Positions 8,038 through 16,064 of a stretch of 64,000 nucleotides of DNA are shown here, one piece after another. The position numbers were made by a program, and so were the translations under genes. The notes under the pieces are model-generated. The model did not search any database. It was not told the DNA's origin and worked only from the letters and a program-made list of their open reading frames with translations. The DNA is from Lutibacter oceani (lineage in GTDB: Bacteria; Bacteroidota; Bacteroidia; Flavobacteriales; Flavobacteriaceae): positions 740,718 through 804,717 of the forward strand of contig NZ_QTTQ01000011.1 in assembly GCF_003384935.1 (NCBI RefSeq), given 5' to 3'. The first letter of the stretch is position 1. Every line of letters starts with the position of its first letter.

Positions 8038-9957
8038 TTAGTTTGTCCATAAATAAATAAAAACCAATGCTAAAATAACTACACCAGCAATAAAACCAAA
8101 AGCGTAATCTTGTACTTTTCCTGACTGAATTCCTTTAATTTTTTTAGAAATTACTACTGTTTTATTTCCGATGCCTTCCATAGTTCCGTCAACAACTTTT
8201 TTATCGAACCAAGCAATAGGTGCAGCGATTCTATTAAAAATTATATTTTTTGTAACGAATATATAAATTTCATCAAAATAAAATTTGTTAAACGTCCATT
8301 TGTAAAAAACTCCAAAAGCATTTGCGAATCTGTCCGCCATATTATTTTCTTTTTTATAGAAAACATACGCTAAACCAATTCCTGTTAAGCCAACAATAGT
8401 AGCAACAATTGCTAAAGGAATATTTAAATGCGCTTCAAAACCAGCTTTATCAGGAGTAATTAATTCACTAAAAGGAATAAATCCACCAACAATACTTATA
8501 AAGGCTAAAATCATTAATGGAAAAGTCATTGAAATTGGAGACTCATGCGGTGCGTGTTTGTATTGTGTATCTTTTCCCCAGAAAATTCCAAAATACAATC
8601 TAAACATATAAAATGCAGTTAAACCGGCAACAAAAACACCAACCCCATAAATTAATTTATTATGTTCAAAAGCAGCCACTAAAATTTCATCTTTACTCCA
8701 AAACCCTGATAAAGGAAACACTCCAGAAATTGCTAAAGCCGCAATTAAAAAAGTAATATTTGTAATAGGCATATACTTACGTAAACCACCCATATCTTTT
8801 AAATAATTACTATGTACAGCGTGTATTACTGAACCTGCTCCTAAGAACAATAAAGCTTTAAACATAGCGTGCGTAAACAAATGGAACATTGAAGCCATAT
8901 AACCAACGCCTTCGTGACCATCATATCCAGAAACTCCCAAAGCTAACATCATATAACCTAATTGTGACATAGTTGAGAATGCCAAAACTCGTTTTATATC
9001 GGTTTGTGTAATTGCTATTATTGCAGCGAATAATGAAGAAAATGCACCCACATAAGCTACTATATTAAGAGCAAAGCCATCTTCAACAAAATAATACATT
9101 GGAAAGAGTCGTGCTACTAAATAAACACCAGCAACAACCATAGTTGCCGCGTGAATTAATGCAGAAACTGGTGTTGGACCTTCCATTGCGTCAGGTAACC
9201 AAATATGTAATGGGAACATTGCAGATTTACCTGCACCACCAATAAAAATTAGAATTAATGCCCAAGTAATTACTGATAATCCTATAAATGATGTAGATGC
9301 CCAATTTAAAATAGCACTTCCTTCAGGATTATTTAAGGTTTTAAAATCGAATGTTCCTGTGTAATAACCTATAATTAAAATTCCAACCAGGAAACCTAGA
9401 TCAGCAAAACGTGTTACAATAAATGCTTTTTTTGCAGCAGCAACCGCTGATGGTTTTGTGTAATAATATCCTATTAATAAGAATGAAGAAACTCCAACTA
9501 ACTCCCAAAAAATATAGATTTGGAATAAGTTTGTGGCTAAAACCAAACCAAACATAGAGAAGGAAAATAAACCTAAAAAAGCAAAAAATCTAGTATATCC
9601 ATCATCACCTTTCATATAACCTCTACTGTATATATGAACCATTAATGAAATAACGGATACTACAATTAACATCATAACTGATATTGGGTCAATTAAAATA
9701 CCCATATCAATTGCTAAAGTGTCTGTAAAGTTCATCCAAGTTGTTTTTTCAACAAAAGTTTGATAAACTCCTTCTACCTTTCCTACTATAAAAAAGTATT
9801 GATATGCTGTGTAAAATGACAAAGCTGCGGAAGTAGATAATCCTGCAACACCAATATATCCAGAAACTGCTGGTTTAATTTTTTGATTAAAAATTCCTAG
9901 CAATAAGAATGCTGCTAGAGGAATAAGTGGTATTAATATTACGTAAGTAAAATCCAT
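8038..9957 (-). CDS. nuoL: NADH-quinone oxidoreductase subunit L
   Basis: Largest antiporter-like subunit, 639 residues, at the distal end of the membrane arm. The motifs are FQIYIFWELVGVSSFLLIGYYY (helix-5 Glu), KSAMFPLHIWLPDAMEGPTPVSALIHAATMVVAGVYL and TDIKRVLAFSTMSQLGYMMLALG. The C-terminus carries the extra amphipathic lateral region with a last membrane anchor (about residues 615-637), as in other NuoL. It lies between nuoK and nuoM with 10-13 base gaps. Confidence 0.96.
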   Translation of the reverse strand: MDFTYVILIPLIPLAAFLLLGIFNQKIKPAVSGYIGVAGLSTSAALSFYTAYQYFFIVGKVEGVYQTFVEKTTWMNFTDTLAIDMGILIDPISVMMLIVVSVISLMVHIYSRGYMKGDDGYTRFFAFLGLFSFSMFGLVLATNLFQIYIFWELVGVSSFLLIGYYYTKPSAVAAAKKAFIVTRFADLGFLVGILIIGYYTGTFDFKTLNNPEGSAILNWASTSFIGLSVITWALILIFIGGAGKSAMFPLHIWLPDAMEGPTPVSALIHAATMVVAGVYLVARLFPMYYFVEDGFALNIVAYVGAFSSLFAAIIAITQTDIKRVLAFSTMSQLGYMMLALGVSGYDGHEGVGYMASMFHLFTHAMFKALLFLGAGSVIHAVHSNYLKDMGGLRKYMPITNITFLIAALAISGVFPLSGFWSKDEILVAAFEHNKLIYGVGVFVAGLTAFYMFRLYFGIFWGKDTQYKHAPHESPISMTFPLMILAFISIVGGFIPFSELITPDKAGFEAHLNIPLAIVATIVGLTGIGLAYVFYKKENNMADRFANAFGVFYKWTFNKFYFDEIYIFVTKNIIFNRIAAPIAWFDKKVVDGTMEGIGNKTVVISKKIKGIQSGKVQDYAFGFIAGVVILALVFIYLWTN

Positions 9958-9970
9958 AATTTCTTAACTA

Positions 9971-10288
9971 TTAATATTTCATAATTTCAGTATCCTTAAC
10001 TTCTACAGAAGCAATTTGTCTATATAAATTAATTATTATAGAAACAGCCAATGCAGTTTCTGCGGCAGCCACAGCTATAATAAAGATTGAAAAATAAACA
10101 CCTTGCAACATATCTGGATATAAATATTTATTGATAACAACAAAGTTTATAACCGATGCATTCAAAATTAATTCGATTGACATTAAAATTGAAATCAAGT
10201 TTTTTCTTGTAATAAAACCGTAAACACCAATAAAGAATAGGATAGAGGTAACGGTTAGAATTTCGTATATGCTAATTCCGGCTATCAT
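9971..10288 (-). CDS. nuoK: NADH-quinone oxidoreductase subunit K
   Basis: Small three-helix membrane subunit, 105 residues. The conserved acidic residues of the proton channel are visible in ISILMSIELILNASVINFV (Glu about residue 38) and AVAAAETALAVSIIINLYR (Glu about residue 74). Its start codon overlaps the nuoJ stop by one base (TAATG), which indicates translational coupling. Confidence 0.95.
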   Translation of the reverse strand: MIAGISIYEILTVTSILFFIGVYGFITRKNLISILMSIELILNASVINFVVINKYLYPDMLQGVYFSIFIIAVAAAETALAVSIIINLYRQIASVEVKDTEIMKY

Positions 10289-10809
10289 TATTTAGGTTCA
10301 TTTTTATCGGTTAGTTTTTTTCCTTTTGCAATTACAATTGCACCAATCATAGAAGCTAGTAACAAAATACTTATTACTTCAAACGGTAAAATAAATCCAC
10401 CTGTTTCGTAGCTTAATAACCCTAGTCCAATATCTTCTGCTGTTGTAGTTATAGAATTTTCAACCACATTAAATGTATGTGAGTAAATTGTAGTTAAAAA
10501 GATACCTAAACCAATTAAACAAGCTAAACCAACTAAAATTTGTTTTGATCTTTTTGCTAATTCCAGTTCCATTTCAATATGATGAACTAATACTACTGAA
10601 AATATTATTAATACAATAATACCTCCGGCATAAACAGTAAGCTGAATAGCTGCCAGAAAATTATAATCTATTAAAAAATAAAGTCCTGCAATTCCGCAAA
10701 GCACAAATAATAAGTAAATAACAGATCTAAGCATTTTTTTGCTAGAAACAGAAGCGATTGCAAAAACAATCATTATCAATGCTAAAATGTAAAATATAAT
10801 TCTTTCCAT
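10288..10809 (-). CDS. nuoJ: NADH-quinone oxidoreductase subunit J
   Basis: Membrane subunit of 173 residues with five hydrophobic segments. It includes the conserved helix-3 stretch AAIQLTVYAGGIIVLIIFSVVL (about residues 53-74), which changes shape during turnover in solved complexes. The C-terminus has the family FEVISILLLASMIGAIVIAKGK. It starts 4 bases after nuoI and shares a base with nuoK. Confidence 0.95.
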   Translation of the reverse strand: MERIIFYILALIMIVFAIASVSSKKMLRSVIYLLFVLCGIAGLYFLIDYNFLAAIQLTVYAGGIIVLIIFSVVLVHHIEMELELAKRSKQILVGLACLIGLGIFLTTIYSHTFNVVENSITTTAEDIGLGLLSYETGGFILPFEVISILLLASMIGAIVIAKGKKLTDKNEPK

Positions 10810-10813
10810 ATAC

Positions 10814-11290
10814 TTAGTCTTCTACTCCAGCTTTTAATTTAGAGTTCGGTTGATTTAAAACTTTGGTCAAATAAGATCGGTCGTACACAGAATTTTCAAA
10901 ATTTTGTGCCCAAACAATGGCATCTGTAGGGCAAGCTTCAATGCACAAACCACACATAGTACACATTCCTAAATGATAAATATGTTTATCTATCATTTTT
11001 TTCTTTTTGCCACTTTCAGGGTCAATTTGTCTGTCCCAAATAATTTCAATAGAACCATTAGGGCAGGCTAATTCACATTTCTGACAACCAGTACAACGGT
11101 GTTCATTATTTTCATCGTGAGGCATTACAACTTCTCCGCGAAAACGTTCAAACATTTTTAATGTTTCTTTGTTATCAGGATATTGTTGTGTTATAGCTCC
11201 TTTTCTTGAGGTTAAAAAGTACTTTCCGGTAACACTCATACCAGTAAGTAGCGTTTTTATTCCTTTATATATGTCTCCAAAATAACTCAT
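10814..11290 (-). CDS. nuoI: NADH-quinone oxidoreductase subunit I (8Fe ferredoxin-type)
   Basis: Peripheral Fe-S subunit of 158 residues. It binds clusters N6a and N6b through two Cys motifs, CTGCQKCELACP (about residue 66) and CTMCGLCIEACP (about residue 110). In a complex without NuoEFG, this and NuoB hold the only clusters, so NuoI is the natural docking surface for reduced ferredoxin, as inferred for NdhI of photosynthetic NDH-1. It follows nuoH closely, by 6 bases. Confidence 0.95.
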   Translation of the reverse strand: MSYFGDIYKGIKTLLTGMSVTGKYFLTSRKGAITQQYPDNKETLKMFERFRGEVVMPHDENNEHRCTGCQKCELACPNGSIEIIWDRQIDPESGKKKKMIDKHIYHLGMCTMCGLCIEACPTDAIVWAQNFENSVYDRSYLTKVLNQPNSKLKAGVED

Positions 11291-11296
11291 AATTCT

Positions 11297-12361
11297 TTAA
11301 AATTGAATTGTTAGGTTCAACCAAACAATTACTGCCATTAAAATAATATTCAGTAAGTTTAGTGGTAATAAATATTTCCACTCCAATGTTAATAACTGAT
11401 CAACTCTTAATCTTGGGAACGTCCAACGGAACCACATCATTAAAAACACCAATAAAAATGTTTTTCCAATAAACCAAAAAACACCTAACCAAGGAATAGA
11501 TTCTGTAATTCCAAAAGGAGAAAGCCAACCACCAAAAAATACGGTAGTAGCAATTGCGGCAATAATAAACATGTTTATGAATTCCGCTAAAAAGAAATAA
11601 GCGAATTTCATTCCTGAATATTCAGTATGAAAACCAGCTCCCAATTCACTTTCGGCTTCAACCATATCAAAAGGTGCGCGGTTTGTTTCAGCAGTTCCAG
11701 CAATCATATAAATCATAAATGCAATAATTGCAGGAATATGTCCCTGAACAATTAACCAACCATTTTTTTGAACTTCAACAATTTCTGATAATTGCAAAGT
11801 ACCGGTTAATAAAACCATTGTTAACAGTGATAAACCAACCGAAAGTTCGTAACTAATAGTTTGTACTCCACTTCTCATAGCACCAATTAAGGCAAATTTG
11901 TTATTACTTGCCCAGCCACCTAATAAAATTCCAATTACACCAATTGATGAAATTGCAATTAAAAAGAAGATTCCAATATTTATATCAAAAGCTTGAAATT
12001 CTTTAGTGAAAGGAAAAACAGCCAATGCCATTAATGATGAAACAATTACAAAATAAGGTGCTAAATTGTATAAAAATTTATCTGCTTTTACAGTTCCAGT
12101 TAATTCTTTTGAAACCAATTTTAATGCATCAGCCATAGTTTGTAACAAACCCCAAGGCCCAACTCTGTTTGGACCTAATCGTAATTGAAACCAGGCAGCT
12201 ACTTTACGTTCTAATAAAACAAGATACAAACCTGCAACCGCAAAAATGGCTAAATAAATTAATGCGATGGTAACCATAGCCCCAATATTTGCAGCACCTT
12301 CAGGCATAAAACCTGATAGTAATTCGGTAATGGTTTTTGTTATATTTAATGATATATTCAT
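11297..12361 (-). CDS. nuoH: NADH-quinone oxidoreductase subunit H
   Basis: Eight-helix membrane subunit that contacts the quinone site. Visible motifs are [35 protein letters not shown] and the family loop NRAPFDMVEAESELGAGFHTEYSG. An ATG at 12382 would overlap the nuoD stop. I prefer the ATG at 12361, eight bases past that stop, giving about 354 residues starting MNISLNITK. nuoH directly follows nuoD, the place where nuoE, nuoF and nuoG stand in 14-gene operons. Confidence 0.95.
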   Translation of the reverse strand: MNISLNITKTITELLSGFMPEGAANIGAMVTIALIYLAIFAVAGLYLVLLERKVAAWFQLRLGPNRVGPWGLLQTMADALKLVSKELTGTVKADKFLYNLAPYFVIVSSLMALAVFPFTKEFQAFDINIGIFFLIAISSIGVIGILLGGWASNNKFALIGAMRSGVQTISYELSVGLSLLTMVLLTGTLQLSEIVEVQKNGWLIVQGHIPAIIAFMIYMIAGTAETNRAPFDMVEAESELGAGFHTEYSGMKFAYFFLAEFINMFIIAAIATTVFFGGWLSPFGITESIPWLGVFWFIGKTFLLVFLMMWFRWTFPRLRVDQLLTLEWKYLLPLNLLNIILMAVIVWLNLTIQF

Positions 12362-12371
12362 TGTATTAATT

Positions 12372-13493
12372 TTATCTGTCAATATCTGGAATTACAAGAT
12401 CTAATGTTGCCATTGAAGCTACTAAATCTCCAATTTTCCCGCCAACTGCAATATGATTTAATAATGAAAGGTTCGAAAATCCTGGAGAACGGAATTTTAC
12501 TCTATATGGATTTTTAGTTCCTGTACTATTAATATAAACTCCTAATTCTCCACGAGCAGTTTCTACTTTTTGGTAAAATTCACCTTTTGGTAATTTTATA
12601 ACTGCATTTGTTGCTACCTGAACATCTCCTTCAGGAATATTGTCAATTAATTGTTCAATTATAGACATAGATTCCCACATTTCCTGAATTCTAACCTGGT
12701 AACGCGCAAAACTATCCCCTTCAGTTTTTAGGGCTTCATTAAATGTAACTTTATCTAAAGCACTATATGGATGGTATTTTCTAACATCACAAGAATATCC
12801 AGAGCCACGACCAACAGGACCGGAAGCACCAAATGAAATTGCATCTTCTTTGGTTAAAACTCCAACACCTTTCATTCTTTTTTGAAATATTACATTTCCT
12901 GTAAGCAAGGTGTCATATTCAGGTAATTTTGTTTTAAAATGCGCAATAAACTCTTTTGTTCTTTTTACGAAATTAGGATGAATATCAAACATTAAACCTC
13001 CTGGAATGTTGTAGTTCATAGTTAAACGAGCACCACAAGTTTCTTCAAAAATATCATTAATCATTTCACGGTCTCTAAATCCGTAAAAATAGGTTGTTAA
13101 TGCACCAACATCCATTCCCATAACTCCCCACCAAAGTGTGTGCGAAGCAATTCTGGTTAATTCGCCAATTATGGTTCTAATAACTTTAACTCGATCTGGA
13201 ATTTCTAATTGAAGTGCATTTTCAACAGTTAAACAAACAGCTTCGTTATTTATGTGTGACGATAAATAATCCATCCTATCTGTTAAATGAACAATTTGCT
13301 GATAACTGTCTCTTTCACACATTTTCTCGATAGAGCGGTGAATGTAGCCTAAATCTGGTTCAACTTTTTTAATAATTTCACCATCTATGGTTAATAATAA
13401 ACGCAAAACACCGTGAGTTGCAGGGTGTTGCGGTCCCATATTAATGAAATATTCTTCTGATTTAAAGTTACTATTTGCTATAGTTGTATCCAT
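12372..13493 (-). CDS. nuoD: NADH-quinone oxidoreductase subunit D
   Basis: 49-kDa-type subunit of the quinone-reducing module, 373 residues, not fused to NuoC. The N-terminus has NMGPQHPATHGVLRLLL (residues 18-34) with the quinone-site His. The C-terminus ends in DLVIPDIDR, the normal end for the family (hydrogenase large-subunit ancestry, without the Ni ligands). It starts 6 bases after nuoC and is followed directly by nuoH. Confidence 0.96.
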   Translation of the reverse strand: MDTTIANSNFKSEEYFINMGPQHPATHGVLRLLLTIDGEIIKKVEPDLGYIHRSIEKMCERDSYQQIVHLTDRMDYLSSHINNEAVCLTVENALQLEIPDRVKVIRTIIGELTRIASHTLWWGVMGMDVGALTTYFYGFRDREMINDIFEETCGARLTMNYNIPGGLMFDIHPNFVKRTKEFIAHFKTKLPEYDTLLTGNVIFQKRMKGVGVLTKEDAISFGASGPVGRGSGYSCDVRKYHPYSALDKVTFNEALKTEGDSFARYQVRIQEMWESMSIIEQLIDNIPEGDVQVATNAVIKLPKGEFYQKVETARGELGVYINSTGTKNPYRVKFRSPGFSNLSLLNHIAVGGKIGDLVASMATLDLVIPDIDR

Positions 13494-13499
13494 AATTTC

Positions 13500-13961
13500 T
13501 TATTTAATAACCATATTAATTTCATCCACATAATCTTTTCTCAAAGGAAACCCTTCCCATTCATCTGTTAAAAACAAGCGCTTTAAATTTGGATGGTTAT
13601 TAAATTTAATTCCAAAGAAATCAAATACTTCACGTTCGTGAAATTCAGCTGTTCTCCAAATGTCACAAACTGAATCGAACGTTGGATTTTCTCTATCCTC
13701 AGTTTGTACTTTTACAACAATAATATGTCTGTGTGCAGTAGATTCTAAATGGTAAATAACTCCTAATTCTTTTCCCCAGTCCATACCTGTTAAGCAAAAT
13801 AAATAGTCGAAACTAGTTTCAGTATTGCTTTTTAATTGTGCTAATAATTGATGTAATTGTTCTGGTTTTACAGAAATATTTAAGAACTGAGAACCTTCTT
13901 CAGTAAATTCCAGTTCAGGAATCCAACTACTTATCAAATTTTGTAATGCTTCGTTAGTCAT
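13500..13961 (-). CDS. nuoC: NADH-quinone oxidoreductase subunit C
   Basis: 30-kDa-type subunit of the peripheral arm. The C-terminal signature is clear: FDSVCDIWRTAEFHEREVFDFFGIKF, then HPNLKRLFLTDEWEGFPLRKDY. The frame is open to an ATG at 13997, but that start would overlap nuoB by 26 bases. The ATG at 13961, ten bases after the nuoB stop, gives a normal N-terminus (MTNEALQNL) and is preferred. Codon choice and spacing do not rule out the longer form. Confidence 0.93.
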   Translation of the reverse strand: MTNEALQNLISSWIPELEFTEEGSQFLNISVKPEQLHQLLAQLKSNTETSFDYLFCLTGMDWGKELGVIYHLESTAHRHIIVVKVQTEDRENPTFDSVCDIWRTAEFHEREVFDFFGIKFNNHPNLKRLFLTDEWEGFPLRKDYVDEINMVIK

Positions 13962-13971
13962 AAATTCAGTT

Positions 13972-14568
13972 TTAAAGTCCTTCATCAAATCCATCAATAG
14001 GGTTTACTTTATGCTTCATGTTTTCTTTTCGAATTTTATCTTGAAGCATTAGCATACCTTCTAATAATGCCTCAGGACGCGGTGGACAACCAGGTACATA
14101 AACATCAACTGGAATTACATGATCTGCACCTTTAACAACCGAATAAGAATTATAAAAGAAAGGTCCCCCGGAAATTGCACAAGCTCCCATTGCTATTACA
14201 TATCTAGGCTCAGCCATTTGATCGTATAATCTTCTAAGTACAGGCGCCATTTTGTTAACAATGGTTCCTGCAATAATTATTAAATCTGCTTGACGTGGGG
14301 AAGGACGTGCAACTTCAAAACCGAATCGGGAATAATCGTGGCGAGCAGCTCCTGTTTGCATCATTTCAATAGCACAACAACTTGTACCAAAATAAAGCGA
14401 CCAAAGTGAATTTGATCGCCCCCAATTAATTATTTGATCCAATGAAGTAACAATTACGTTAGCTCCATTGCCTGCGGGAATTACTTTTCCCGGGAAATCT
14501 GCTGGAACCTGTGGAACAGATTCTGTTGATTCCATTTGACTTGTGTATCGTTTTTTTTCTACTCCCAT
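13972..14568 (-). CDS. nuoB: NADH-quinone oxidoreductase subunit B
   Basis: PSST-type subunit carrying cluster N2, the last cluster before quinone. The Cys ligands are visible in [10 protein letters not shown] (adjacent Cys pair), in the later ACAISGG and in [13 protein letters not shown]. An upstream ATG at 14589 exists, but the ATG at 14568 is better: a true Shine-Dalgarno AGGAG (14576-14580, minus strand) stands 7 bases before it, which is rare in this phylum. The start overlaps the nuoA stop by 10 bases. The N-terminus is then [10 protein letters not shown], about 198 residues. Confidence 0.95.
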   Translation of the reverse strand: MGVEKKRYTSQMESTESVPQVPADFPGKVIPAGNGANVIVTSLDQIINWGRSNSLWSLYFGTSCCAIEMMQTGAARHDYSRFGFEVARPSPRQADLIIIAGTIVNKMAPVLRRLYDQMAEPRYVIAMGACAISGGPFFYNSYSVVKGADHVIPVDVYVPGCPPRPEALLEGMLMLQDKIRKENMKHKVNPIDGFDEGL

Positions 14569-14909
14569 TTTAATGCTCCTTTTTTCCAAGCGTATAACAA
14601 TCCCAATCCTAAAATTACTAAGAAAATAATAATTTCAATAAAAGCAACTGACCCTACATCCTTAAAAACAACCGCCCAAGGAATTAAAAAGGCAACTTCT
14701 ACATCAAATATTAAAAATAAGATTGCAAAAAGGTAGTAACCAACTTTAAACTGAACCCAAGTAGGTCCAATGGTTTTCATACCACTTTCATAAGGTTCCC
14801 GCTTTTGCGGATTGTCCGATTTATGCGAAATCAAATTCGATAAAAAATTTGCTCCTGCAACTAAAACAATACCTGCGAGTAGAAATACAATAATAGCTTC
14901 TGACCCCAT
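14559..14909 (-). CDS. nuoA: NADH-quinone oxidoreductase subunit A
   Basis: First gene of the complex I operon, a three-helix membrane protein of about 116 residues. Motifs include [44 protein letters not shown], the family signature around ND3-type helix 2 with its acidic FDVE. A GTG at 14918 is open, but the ATG at 14909 (MGSEAIIV) is the likely start. The operon promoter with an FNR-like dyad lies at 14990-15032. A second possible -7 box (CAAAAATA on the plus strand) is at 14935-14942. Confidence 0.94.
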   Translation of the reverse strand: MGSEAIIVFLLAGIVLVAGANFLSNLISHKSDNPQKREPYESGMKTIGPTWVQFKVGYYLFAILFLIFDVEVAFLIPWAVVFKDVGSVAFIEIIIFLVILGLGLLYAWKKGALKWE

Positions 14910-14980
14910 TTTATACACTTTTTTTATTAGTCTACAAAAATAGTAGATTAATCGAATTTATAAGAATTTATTTATTTTTA

Positions 14981-15020
14981 TTTCTGCACCAAAAGTAATA
15001 GAATACTTTTGGTGCAGAAA
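14981..15020. repeat. Perfect 17-bp inverted repeat between korB and nuoA
   Basis: Arms TTTCTGCACCAAAAGTA (14981-14997) and its exact reverse complement (15004-15020) with a 6-base spacer. It can act as the korB transcript 3' hairpin, but no T-run follows on either strand, so it is not a standard terminator. The left arm contains the nuo -7 box (TACTTTTG on the minus strand), and the right arm contains the same octamer on the plus strand. It may therefore be an operator over the nuo promoter or a stabilising hairpin. Confidence 0.6.
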
Positions 15021-15032
15021 TGATAAAAGTCA
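14990..15032 (-). promoter_or_regulatory. nuo operon promoter with FNR/CRP-type dyad
   Basis: On the minus strand the dyad TGACTTTTATCA (15032-15021) is followed 35 bases later by the flavobacterial -7 box TACTTTTG (14997-14990). There is no -33 TTG at the usual spacing, which fits an activator-dependent promoter. A start a few bases past the box puts the dyad centre near -41.5 and leaves a leader of about 75 bases to the nuoA ATG at 14909. The same geometry recurs at five other promoters in the window. Confidence 0.65.
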
Positions 15033-15051
15033 GTGATTAATGTAATAAATA

Positions 15052-16062
15052 TTACTTAACCTCGTACGTTTCTCCAGAAAAGAACAAATCGTCAGTTTTT
15101 TTGAATTTTGAATTAGCTTTAACTTGAGCTGTTAAAGCATCTTCTCGTTCTTCCAATGTTACATCATTAAAACTTCTAATAACGCCTGTAGCAACTGGAT
15201 ATTCTAACCTTACCAGCATTTGATGTAATGTTGGATCTTGTTCTTTAGCGTTATGAACTAATAAATCTTCTTGGGTTATTCCATTTTCTCCTATTGTTAC
15301 AACCTCTAATTTTAAGCCATTTAAAATTAAACCTTTATCTTTTTCTTTACCGAAAATCATAGGTTTTCCGTGTTCCAGGTATATTTGCTTGTCTTCTTTC
15401 ACAGCCTTATCAGTAATATTGGTAAAGCATCCATCGTTAAAAATTACACAATTTTGTAATACTTCAATTAATGAAGTTCCTTTGAATTTTTGAGCCTCAA
15501 TAAAAATTTGAGTCATATCTTTTGGATTATTCCCACCTATTCTAGCAAAAAATCTGGCTTGCGCACCAATTGCTAATTCACCTGGTTGAAATGGTGGTTG
15601 TGTATTTCCATAAGGAGATGATTTTGTTTTTTGTCCAACTAATGAAGTCGGTGAAAATTGTCCTTTGGTTAAACCATAAATTTCATTATTAAATAATACA
15701 ATATTTAAATCAATATTTCTTCTTAATACATGAATAAAATGATTTCCACCAATTGCCATTGCATCACCATCACCTGTCATAACCCAAACGCTTAAATTTG
15801 GATTGGCTAATTTTACTCCAGAAGCAATCCCTGGTGCTCTACCGTGAATACTATGCATTCCATAGGTATTCATATAATATGGAAAACGAGATGAACATCC
15901 AATACCGGAAATAAAAACTACATCTTCTCTTTTTACTCCCATTTCAGGAAGTGCTTTTTGCATTGAACGCAAAATAACGTAATCATCACAACCTGGACAC
16001 CATCTTACTTCTTGGTCACTTGTGAAATCTTTGAAAGTATATTTTTTTACAGCTGTTTCCAT
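15052..16062 (-). CDS. korB: 2-oxoacid:ferredoxin oxidoreductase beta subunit (probably 2-oxoglutarate)
   Basis: Thiamine-diphosphate subunit of 336 residues. It has WCPGCDDYVILRSMQKAL with the CxxC of the beta family (residues 22-25), and TGDGDAMAIGGNHF, the GDG...N thiamine/Mg motif. With KorA it oxidises a 2-oxoacid with CoA to acyl-CoA, CO2 and reduced ferredoxin. There is no separate 4Fe-4S delta subunit. Two bases separate it from korA. Substrate choice follows the KorAB pattern in Bacteroidota and is inference; pyruvate or branched acids are not excluded. Confidence 0.9.
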   Translation of the reverse strand: METAVKKYTFKDFTSDQEVRWCPGCDDYVILRSMQKALPEMGVKREDVVFISGIGCSSRFPYYMNTYGMHSIHGRAPGIASGVKLANPNLSVWVMTGDGDAMAIGGNHFIHVLRRNIDLNIVLFNNEIYGLTKGQFSPTSLVGQKTKSSPYGNTQPPFQPGELAIGAQARFFARIGGNNPKDMTQIFIEAQKFKGTSLIEVLQNCVIFNDGCFTNITDKAVKEDKQIYLEHGKPMIFGKEKDKGLILNGLKLEVVTIGENGITQEDLLVHNAKEQDPTLHQMLVRLEYPVATGVIRSFNDVTLEEREDALTAQVKANSKFKKTDDLFFSGETYEVK

Positions 16063-16064
16063 AA

